Shown piece by piece: positions 1 to 5,060 of a stretch of 7,246 nucleotides of DNA. The stretch lies in assembly GCA_016926315.1 (NCBI GenBank), contig JAFGOU010000328.1, positions 1-7,246 of the forward strand, read 5' to 3'. The notes beneath the pieces are model-generated. The model had not been told where the DNA came from. It saw nothing but the letters and a program-made list of their open reading frames with translations, and did no database searches. The stretch is from Chitinispirillaceae bacterium. Lineage in GTDB: Bacteria > Fibrobacterota > Chitinivibrionia > Chitinivibrionales > Chitinispirillaceae. Both the position numbers and the translations under genes were made by a program. The first letter of the stretch is position 1, and the number at the start of each line of letters is the position of its first letter.

Positions 1-611
1 GATCCTGCGACAAGCAGGTTGGCTCCGTTCCTTGCGACGTCGTAGGCCGTCTGATCGTTGATGCCGCCGTCCACCTCGATGTCGAGGTCCGGGTTCCGGG
101 TGCGCGCGAGCGCATGGAGGCCGGCTATTTTTGCGAGTGATTCCTGAATGAACTTCTGGCCGCCGAAACCGGCGAACACGGTCATAAGGAGCACCTGGTC
201 GATGAGGGCGAGGTGATTAGTAAAAAGGGAGAGCGGTTTGTCGGGGTTGACCGATACGCCAGGACGCGCGCCATGCTTGCGGATACGGGCGAGAATTGCG
301 GGGAGATCGCTGCACACTTCAGCGTGCACGATGAGGACTGAAGCGCCGGCATTGCAGAAGTCGTCCAGGTAGTGGGCCGGGTCGGATATCATGAGATGCA
401 CGTCGAGCGGAATGGTCACGCAGCGGCGTACCGCCTCGATAACCAGCGGCCCGAAGGTTATGTTGGGCACGAAATGGCCGTCCATGACGTCACAGTGAAT
501 GCGGTCTGCGCCGGCGTCCTGCGCTGCCTTCACCTCGCGTTCCAGGAAACGGAAGTCGGCGGACAGGATGGAGGGAAGTATCTGAATGCGGGTGTTGTTT
601 GTTTTGCTCAT
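1..611 (-). CDS. rpe: Ribulose-phosphate 3-epimerase, 3' end cut by window edge
   Basis: This cytosolic TIM-barrel enzyme interconverts D-ribulose 5-phosphate and D-xylulose 5-phosphate in the pentose phosphate or Calvin pathway. About 203 codons are present; the family is usually near 220 residues, so roughly the last 15-25 are missing. Visible motifs in order are LPSILSADF (12-20), HCDVMDGHFVPN (39-50), LDVHLMI (69-75), IVHAE (94-98), GFGGQKFI (148-155), EVDGGIN (179-185) and the terminal VAGS phosphate-binding end. The metal ligands of the family are all there: His39, Asp41, His72 and Asp181. One oddity is that the usual V-N/E/H-P-GFGGQ loop reads V-F-A-GFGGQ. The ATG at 611 was chosen because an in-frame TAA lies a few codons upstream and the protein begins just before the conserved LPSIL. 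No good Shine-Dalgarno precedes it. It follows the dehydrogenase gene after 120 nt and may have its own promoter. Confidence 0.96.
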   Translation of the reverse strand, partial: MSKTNNTRIQILPSILSADFRFLEREVKAAQDAGADRIHCDVMDGHFVPNITFGPLVIEAVRRCVTIPLDVHLMISDPAHYLDDFCNAGASVLIVHAEVCSDLPAILARIRKHGARPGVSVNPDKPLSLFTNHLALIDQVLLMTVFAGFGGQKFIQESLAKIAGLHALARTRNPDLDIEVDGGINDQTAYDVARNGANLLVAG

Positions 612-616
612 ATTGT

Positions 617-622
617 TTTATA
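617..622 (-). promoter_or_regulatory. Possible -10 element of rpe (TATAAA), maybe giving a leaderless mRNA
   Basis: On the minus strand TATAAA, inside the palindrome TTTTATAAAA (616-625), ends 5 nt before the rpe ATG. A transcript starting at the usual distance would begin at or next to the ATG itself, which would fit the lack of a Shine-Dalgarno. I see no convincing -35 hexamer at 16-18 nt spacing, so this is only a candidate. Confidence 0.25.
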
Positions 623-651
623 AAAGACCGAAATCAGAATAAACGGATCCC

Positions 652-678
652 CTATTGATACTCCACTTTCCTCTTCAT
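652..678 (-). other. Possible 8-residue leader ORF (MKRKVEYQ) upstream of rpe
   Basis: On the minus strand an ATG at 678 is preceded by AGGAG (684-688) with a 5-nt spacer and opens an 8-codon frame ending in TAG at 652-654. It lies about 40 nt before the rpe start. The purine-rich context makes a Shine-Dalgarno likely by chance, and the peptide has no run of one amino acid that would suggest attenuation. It is recorded as a weak possibility only. Confidence 0.15.
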
Positions 679-689
679 CCTGTCTCCTG

Positions 690-733
690 CCTTTCTTCTT
701 TTTTCTTTCTTCTTTCTTCCTCTCTTCTTCCTT
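690..733 (-). repeat. 44-nt homopurine tract with 14-bp tandem repeat and mirror repeat
   Basis: The plus strand is pure pyrimidine from 690 to 733, so the mRNA strand is pure purine, starting inside the TAA stop codon of the dehydrogenase gene. It contains two tandem 14-mers, 691-704 and 705-718, differing at one position. It also contains a mirror repeat, with 11-nt arms at 691-701 and 706-716 and a 4-nt centre. Mirror-symmetric homopurine tracts can form intramolecular triplex (H-DNA). No rho-independent terminator hairpin is visible in the rest of the 612-731 gap. Confidence 0.9.
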
Positions 734-1886
734 ATTCCGCCGCCGCCTCGCGGATGAGCTGCAGCGCGATTTCGTTGCGCTGGATCTGGTTCGTTCCTTC
801 GTAAATCTGCGTTATCTTGGCGTCGCGCATCCGCTTCTCCATAGGATACTCGCGCATATACCCGTATCCGCCCATGACCTGCACGGCATTGATCGTCACC
901 CGCATGGCCACATCCGAGCAGTAGAGCTTTGTCATGGCCGATTCCTTGGCGAACTTCTTTTCGCCCGAGTCAATGGTGCGCGCCGTTGCGTACATGAGCG
1001 CGCGCGCCGCCTCGACCTCGGTCGCCATGTCGGCAAGCAGGTGCTGGACCGCCTGAAACGACGATATCGGCGCGCCGAACTGGATACGCTCCCGCGAATA
1101 CCTTACCGCGTCATCGAGTGCCCCGGCGGCGATGCCGAGGGCCTGCGCTCCCACGCCGGGCCGCGAATTGTTGAGCGTGGTGATGGTCACGACCGCGCCC
1201 GTGCCCTCCCTGCCAAGCAGATTGGCGGCCGGTATCCGGCAGTCCTGAAAAACAAGTTCGGTAGTGCTCGACGCGCGAATCCCCATTTTGTCTTCATGCT
1301 TGCCGAAGGTGAAGCCGGGGGTACCTTTATCAACGATAAACGCGCTGAGACCGCGTGCGCCTTTTGCCGGATTGGTCTTGGCGATGATGGTATAGATCTC
1401 GGCATTCTCGCCGTTCGTTATCCACTGCTTGGTGCCGTTCAGTACATACTGATCGCCATCCCTGACCGCGGTCGTTTTCATGCTGAGCGCGTCGGAACCC
1501 GCGTTGGCCTCGGTGAGCCCGAACGCTGCAAGTTTTTTACCGCTTGCGATATCGGGAAGATTCCTCTTTTTCTGCTCATCGCTTGCGAAAAGAAGGATCG
1601 GAAACGTACCGAGCGCGGTGGCGGCAATAGCGAGCGAAATGCCGCCGCATGCCTTTGAAAGCTCCTCGACCGCAAGGCAAAGATCGAATACGCCGCCACC
1701 GAATCCACCGTATTCCGACGGGATGTACAGTCCGCAGAGATCGGCCTCGGCGCACGCCTTGACAACGTCCCAGGGAAAAATGCCTTCATGGTCATACTTT
1801 TCCCGTACCGGTATGATTTTTTTCTGTGCGATCTCACGCGCGGTCTCGATGATCATTTTTTGTTCGTCAGTGAGAAACCAGTTCAT
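732..1886 (-). CDS. Acyl-CoA dehydrogenase (short/medium-chain type), FAD-dependent
   Basis: This 384-residue flavoprotein has the full family length and should oxidise an acyl-CoA to the trans-2-enoyl-CoA, passing electrons to electron-transfer flavoprotein. Visible features are the N-terminal helical domain (FLTDEQKMI), the first family signature AFGLTEANAGSDA (121-133), the flavin contact WITNG (155-159), and the second signature QVMGGYGYMREYPMEKRMRD (336-355). It ends with QIYEGTNQIQRNEIA (360-374), where Glu363 is at the position of the catalytic base of butyryl- and medium-chain enzymes. The stretch LNNSRPGVGAQALGIA (238-253) replaces the commoner LDxGRIGIAAQALGIA. Start: ATG 1886 has AAAGGAG nine bases upstream and gives the typical N terminus. 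The frame is open further upstream, to a possible start at 2045, but that part is low-complexity Arg/Ser and overlaps rnc. The coding region overlaps the rnc 3' end by 20 nt, so translational coupling is likely. No ETF genes are nearby. The exact acyl chain cannot be told from sequence. Confidence 0.95.
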   Translation of the reverse strand: MNWFLTDEQKMIIETAREIAQKKIIPVREKYDHEGIFPWDVVKACAEADLCGLYIPSEYGGFGGGVFDLCLAVEELSKACGGISLAIAATALGTFPILLFASDEQKKRNLPDIASGKKLAAFGLTEANAGSDALSMKTTAVRDGDQYVLNGTKQWITNGENAEIYTIIAKTNPAKGARGLSAFIVDKGTPGFTFGKHEDKMGIRASSTTELVFQDCRIPAANLLGREGTGAVVTITTLNNSRPGVGAQALGIAAGALDDAVRYSRERIQFGAPISSFQAVQHLLADMATEVEAARALMYATARTIDSGEKKFAKESAMTKLYCSDVAMRVTINAVQVMGGYGYMREYPMEKRMRDAKITQIYEGTNQIQRNEIALQLIREAAAE

Positions 1887-2706
1887 CTTTTTTTGCTCCT
1901 TTGATATATGAAACGAGTCCGTCTTTACGGTAATTGGCCAGCGCACTCTGCGCCGCGTTCTGCTGGGCGATCTTCTTGTTCGGTCCGCTGCCTTCGCCAA
2001 GCGGCACGCCGGCGATCTCAATGCGGACTCTGAACTCCTTTGCATGGTCCGGACCGATGGCCGAAAGCGTCACGTAGCGAGGCATGCCCAGTCCTTCGCG
2101 CTGGGCGAATTCGAGTATTACGCTTTTGTGATTGACATTCCGTTCATCTTTGACGATATCGTCAAGGCGACAAAAGAGAAACTGAACGAGAAACCGTTTC
2201 GAAGGTTCATAACCGCCGTCGAGAAAGATGCCGCCCAGAATCGCCTCGAAGACGTTTGCCAGAATCGAAAGCCGGTCACGGCCGCCGGTCTTTTCCTCGG
2301 AAATGCCGAAGACCAGGTACCTGCCCGCGTCGAACGTTCGGGCGATTTCTCCGAGAATCTTCCGGGAAACGACGAGTGACTTGATTTTAGAGAGCTGCCC
2401 CTCATGCCGTTCGGGAAACCGGTGATACAGGTGCTCGGTGACCAGGCAATTGAGCACCGCATCGCCCAGGAACTCGAGCCGTTCGTTTGACTGCAGCCCC
2501 TTGCCGTCATCGGTGTTGACCGAAGACTTGTGCGTGAGAACCTGGCGAAGCAATGGTTCGGAAGTGAAACGGTAGCCGATGATCTCCTGAAACCGGTCAA
2601 GCGGTCCCTCCTGCGCGGGAGTCGTGCGGTTTTTTCGCCACAGCGACTTCAGGAACTCATGTAGGTACGGGGGGATTTTCATATCTGCCAAGAATGAGGC
2701 ACGCAT
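1867..2706 (-). CDS. rnc: Ribonuclease III
   Basis: This endonuclease cleaves double-stranded RNA and normally processes rRNA precursors and some mRNAs. Numbered from ATG 2706 it has 279 residues. The catalytic domain spans roughly 35-185, with the signature NERLEFLGDAVL (74-85) supplying Glu78 and Asp82, and ILANVFEAILGG (148-159) supplying Glu154. The usual Asp three residues before that Glu is Asn151 here. A double-stranded RNA-binding domain spans about 191-260, with GPDHAKEF (218-225) and GEGSGPNKKIAQQNAAQSAL (237-256). It is longer than the E. coli enzyme because of about 30 extra N-terminal residues and a short C-terminal tail. Start: ATG 2706 has GGCGG five bases upstream and overlaps fabF by 50 nt. 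ATG 2682 (MKIPPYL, 271 residues, 26-nt overlap) is an alternative with a poorer ribosome site. The 3' end overlaps the dehydrogenase gene by 20 nt. Identity is certain; the start is not. Confidence 0.95.
   Translation of the reverse strand: MRASFLADMKIPPYLHEFLKSLWRKNRTTPAQEGPLDRFQEIIGYRFTSEPLLRQVLTHKSSVNTDDGKGLQSNERLEFLGDAVLNCLVTEHLYHRFPERHEGQLSKIKSLVVSRKILGEIARTFDAGRYLVFGISEEKTGGRDRLSILANVFEAILGGIFLDGGYEPSKRFLVQFLFCRLDDIVKDERNVNHKSVILEFAQREGLGMPRYVTLSAIGPDHAKEFRVRIEIAGVPLGEGSGPNKKIAQQNAAQSALANYRKDGLVSYIKGAKKDELVSH
1896..1902 (-). promoter_or_regulatory. Shine-Dalgarno of the acyl-CoA dehydrogenase, inside rnc
   Basis: AAAGGAG on the minus strand lies 9 nt before ATG 1886 and within the last codons of rnc. 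It settles the start at 1886 rather than the upstream start at 2045. The spacer includes an A7 run (1888-1894), a possible slippage site that is treated as a finding. Confidence 0.8.
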
Positions 2707-3913
2707 TATGTCCGCCGAACCCGAACGAGTTGCTGAGCGCGTACCGTACCGTTTTTTTAACGGCGGTATTTGGCGTGTAGTTCAGGTCGCACTCCGGGTC
2801 CGGATCCTCGTAATTGATGGTCGGCGGAATAATGCCGTCACGTATCGCCATGACTGAAACGGCCAGTTCCAATGCGCCGGCGGACCCGAGCAGATGGCCG
2901 GTCATCGATTTCGTGGAACTGATGGCAACGGTTTTCGCATACTCGCCGAATACTTTTTTTATGGCGGCGGTTTCGATCTTATCGTTGAGTTCGGTGGAGG
3001 TGCCGTGCGCATTGATATAATCAATCGACGACGGTTCAAGTCCCGCTGACCGGAGCGCGATCTGCATGGCAGCCCGCCCCCCGGCGCCTTCAGGGTCAGG
3101 CGCCGAGAGATGGTAGGCGTCGCCGGTCGCCCCGTAACCGAGAAGCTCGGCGTGAATCGTTGCCTTGCGCGCGCGGGCGTGTTCGAGGGATTCGAGCACG
3201 ACGACCGTCGAGCCTTCGCCGATGACAAAACCATCGCGTTTTTTATCGAACGGAGAACTTGCTTTCTGCGGATTTTCGTTACGGGTTGAAAGCGCGCGCA
3301 TATTGCTGAAGCCGGCATAAGCGATGGGGCCGATGGCCGCTTCGGTACCGCCGGTCACCATGATATCGGCGATACCGCTTTTGATATGAAGAAACGCTTC
3401 ACCGATCGAATGAGCGGACGAAGCGCACGCACTGACCACGGCGAAATTCGGACCCTTGAGCCCGAACTCCATGGAAATACGTCCGGCCGGCATGTCGGTG
3501 ATCATCATGGGAATGAGAAACGGCGATACCCGCGAAGGGCCGCGCTCCACCAGCTTGCGCACCTCGTTTTCGAGCGTGGTTATCCCTCCGATTCCGGTGC
3601 CGACGATCGTTCCGCACCTCAGCGGGTCTTCTTTTGCCATATCCACCTTCGCATCGGCCATCGCCATTTTTGCCGCGACTATCGACAACAGGATGGTGCG
3701 GTCGGTGCGCCGGACCTCCTTGGCTTCGACATACTGGTTGAAATCGAGATTTTTTACCTCGGCGGCGACCTGCGACGGGTAATCCGTCGCATCAAAAAGG
3801 GTTACGCGGTCAATTCCCGATTTCCCGGAACAAAGGCTGCTCCAGGTCACGGAAAGATTATTACCCACGGGACTCACAACGCCGATACCCGTTATGACGA
3901 CTCTCTTCGACAT
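2657..3913 (-). CDS. fabF: 3-oxoacyl-[acyl-carrier-protein] synthase II (KAS II)
   Basis: This cytosolic condensing enzyme elongates acyl-ACP with malonyl-ACP, losing CO2. The 418 residues match the family length. The catalytic residues fall at Cys163 (VSACASSAHSIG), His303 (NAHGTSTELND), Lys335 (SSTKSMTGH) and His340, the same numbers as in E. coli FabF. The C-terminal motif NSFGFGGHNACL (395-406) is intact. NAHGTSTELND has Glu where Pro is common, which is a minor change. Start: ATG 3913 has GAGAG six bases upstream and gives the standard MSKRVVITGIGVVSPVG opening. It follows acpP after 105 nt. The stop overlaps the start of rnc, so RNase III translation is probably coupled to it. TATAAA at 3932-3937 could be a -10 element, but I find no matching -35. 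Confidence 0.98.
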   Translation of the reverse strand: MSKRVVITGIGVVSPVGNNLSVTWSSLCSGKSGIDRVTLFDATDYPSQVAAEVKNLDFNQYVEAKEVRRTDRTILLSIVAAKMAMADAKVDMAKEDPLRCGTIVGTGIGGITTLENEVRKLVERGPSRVSPFLIPMMITDMPAGRISMEFGLKGPNFAVVSACASSAHSIGEAFLHIKSGIADIMVTGGTEAAIGPIAYAGFSNMRALSTRNENPQKASSPFDKKRDGFVIGEGSTVVVLESLEHARARKATIHAELLGYGATGDAYHLSAPDPEGAGGRAAMQIALRSAGLEPSSIDYINAHGTSTELNDKIETAAIKKVFGEYAKTVAISSTKSMTGHLLGSAGALELAVSVMAIRDGIIPPTINYEDPDPECDLNYTPNTAVKKTVRYALSNSFGFGGHNACLILGRYENPPVPT

Positions 3914-3990
3914 AGTCTACTCTCTTATCCTTTTATAAACGAATAGTGCGCCGGACGAAAAGCCGACCGGCCACGGACGAATAGAAAACA

Positions 3991-4009
3991 CGGCAGCCAA
4001 ACGATGCCG
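3991..4009 (-). terminator. Weak hairpin after acpP, possible attenuator or processing site
   Basis: Nine nucleotides after the acpP stop the minus strand has CGGCA and TGCCG as a 5-bp stem around a 9-nt loop, followed by GTGTTTTCT. A second potential 5-bp stem (3950-3954 with 3967-3971, 12-nt loop) lies further on in the same 105-nt spacer. Neither is a strong intrinsic terminator. Partial termination or processing here would leave more acpP mRNA than fabF mRNA, which would suit the usual high demand for carrier protein, but this is inference. Confidence 0.3.
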
Positions 4010-4018
4010 GGAAACGAA

Positions 4019-4252
4019 TTACAGCTTTTTCTGCAGATAATCCAGCGCGTCTTTTACCGTACGAAGCTTTTCCGCGTCTTCGTCGGGTATTTCGATGTCA
4101 AAGCCGTCCTCGAATGCCATGATAAGCTCGACCTGGTCAAGCGAATCGGCGCCAAGGTCCTCGACAAAAGCGGCCTGGGGTGTGATCTTATCTTCGCTAA
4201 CGCCTAGCTTCTCGGCAATAATCTGTTTTACTTTGGTTTCCATTTCACTCAC
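4019..4252 (-). CDS. acpP: Acyl carrier protein
   Basis: This small acidic protein of 77 residues carries growing acyl chains on a 4'-phosphopantetheine arm between the FabD, FabH, FabG and FabF enzymes encoded around it. The attachment site is Ser37 in [13 protein letters not shown] (31-43), and the helix III region [12 protein letters not shown] (52-63) is standard. In the loop before it [10 protein letters not shown] has Gly where most carriers have Glu or Lys, a small departure on the partner-binding face. Start: GTG 4252 is preferred because AAAGGGG lies exactly six bases upstream and the resulting length is typical. ATG 4243, three codons later, would be 15 nt from that site. Gaps of 58 nt before and 105 nt after set this gene apart from its tightly packed neighbours and suggest independent control of its level. 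Confidence 0.98.
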   Translation of the reverse strand: MSEMETKVKQIIAEKLGVSEDKITPQAAFVEDLGADSLDQVELIMAFEDGFDIEIPDEDAEKLRTVKDALDYLQKKL

Positions 4253-4258
4253 ACAATA

Positions 4259-4265
4259 CCCCTTT
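4259..4265 (-). promoter_or_regulatory. Shine-Dalgarno that fixes the acpP GTG start
   Basis: AAAGGGG on the minus strand lies 6 nt before GTG 4252. This spacing is good for the GTG and too long for the in-frame ATG at 4243. The 8-bp palindrome CATTAATG (4266-4273) lies directly upstream of it. Confidence 0.75.
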
Positions 4266-4292
4266 CATTAATGGTTGTTGAAGCAATCTATA

Positions 4293-4321
4293 AATATGGT
4301 AATTGTCGCGTTATATGACAA
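4293..4321 (-). promoter_or_regulatory. Candidate sigma70-type promoter for acpP
   Basis: On the minus strand TTGTCA (4316-4321) is 17 nt from CATATT (4293-4298), matching the consensus hexamers at 5 of 6 and 4 of 6 positions. The -35 overlaps the last codons and stop of fabG, and the start would fall near 4286-4287, giving a leader of about 35 nt. In E. coli acpP also has a promoter of its own besides operon read-through, so a separate promoter is plausible here. Confidence 0.4.
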
Positions 4322-5060
4322 GCCCGCCGTCGACTACGATCACCTGGCCGGTAATATAGTCTGCCAGAGCTGAGGAAAGGAAAAGGACCGTGTTTGCCAC
4401 ATCCAGTGCTTCACCCATACGGTTCAGCACGATATTATCGGTGATTTTCGCCTTATCGGCGTCGGAAAGCTTGTCGGTCATTGCGGTGCGGATGAAACCG
4501 GGCGCAACCGCGTTCACGTTGATGTTCCGGCTCGCGAATTCCTTGGAAAGAGTCTGGGTGAGGCCGATCAGCCCCGCCTTGGAAGCTGAATAGTTGGCCT
4601 GCCCTGCGTTGCCATACATGCCGACGATTGAGGCAATGTTGACTATTTTACCGCTCCGGGCCTTCATCATGGGACGCGCCGCCTCGCGGCAGCATAAAAA
4701 CGCGCTCTTGAGGTTCACATTGAGCACCAGATCCCAGTCAGCCTCTTTCATGCGCATGATAAGGGTGTCGCGGGTGATGCCGGCGTTATTGACCAGGATA
4801 TCGATAGCGCCGAACGCTTCGAGAAAGGAGGCAAACATGCCTTCAACATCAGCGGCCGACGAGACGTCGGCCTTGATCGCAAGCGCCCTGACACCGAGCT
4901 TTTCCAGGTCGGCTTCCGTGGCTTTCGCGGTATCGAGGTCGATGTCGCTGACCGCGATATCGCACCCGGCCTGGGCAAGACGCACGGCTATTTCCCGGCC
5001 GATTCCGCGCCCCCCCCCGGTCACCAACGCTTTTTTTGACTGTATTTTAAAGTCAATCAT
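4311..5060 (-). CDS. fabG: 3-oxoacyl-[acyl-carrier-protein] reductase
   Basis: This short-chain dehydrogenase reduces 3-oxoacyl-ACP to (R)-3-hydroxyacyl-ACP in each elongation cycle. The 249 residues match the family. Motifs are the Rossmann TGGGRGIG (14-21), NNAG (91-94), LNVNLKSA (113-120), the catalytic Ser144, Tyr157 and Lys161 with the correct 13- and 4-residue spacing (NIAS, NYSASK), and APGFI (186-190). The second beta strand ends IAVSDID with Asp39, a mark of NAD(H)-preferring members, whereas typical FabG uses NADPH. The codons for residues 15-17 form a G9 run, and Lys9-Lys10 lie in an A7 run. Start: ATG 5060 has AAGGAAGGGG ending four bases upstream. A longer frame reaches 5123 but adds residues unlike the family and lies inside fabD. 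It overlaps fabD by 8 nt and is followed after 58 nt by acpP. Confidence 0.97.
   Translation of the reverse strand: MIDFKIQSKKALVTGGGRGIGREIAVRLAQAGCDIAVSDIDLDTAKATEADLEKLGVRALAIKADVSSAADVEGMFASFLEAFGAIDILVNNAGITRDTLIMRMKEADWDLVLNVNLKSAFLCCREAARPMMKARSGKIVNIASIVGMYGNAGQANYSASKAGLIGLTQTLSKEFASRNINVNAVAPGFIRTAMTDKLSDADKAKITDNIVLNRMGEALDVANTVLFLSSALADYITGQVIVVDGGLVI
5010..5018 (-). repeat. G9 homopolymer within fabG codons 15-17
   Basis: The plus strand has nine C in a row, read as GGG-GGG-GGG for the three glycines of the FabG cofactor-binding motif. An A7 run (5031-5037) lies a few codons upstream. The frame is correct on both sides, giving TGGGRGIG, so the run length as written yields a working protein. 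Confidence 0.95.

Noticed and set aside
1..4. GATC at the very start of the window, suggesting a cloning or contig edge
   Set aside because: A four-base site is too common to mean anything, and the rpe frame simply runs off the edge.
372..623. Plus-strand open frame of 83 codons opposite rpe
   Set aside because: It overlaps the conserved rpe coding region in antisense and has no recognised motif.
612..731. Rho-independent terminator after the dehydrogenase gene
   Set aside because: No GC-rich stem followed by a T run exists on the minus strand. The T-rich appearance is the plus strand of the purine tract.
1041..1658. Plus-strand open frame of 205 codons opposite the acyl-CoA dehydrogenase gene
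   Set aside because: It is antisense to a well-conserved gene, shows no recognisable domain, and is explained by codon bias of the real strand.
1887..2045. Upstream extension of the acyl-CoA dehydrogenase frame, giving 53 more residues
   Set aside because: The extra residues are Arg/Ser-rich shadow sequence of rnc, the family begins at MNWFLTDEQ, and a strong Shine-Dalgarno sits at 1896-1902.
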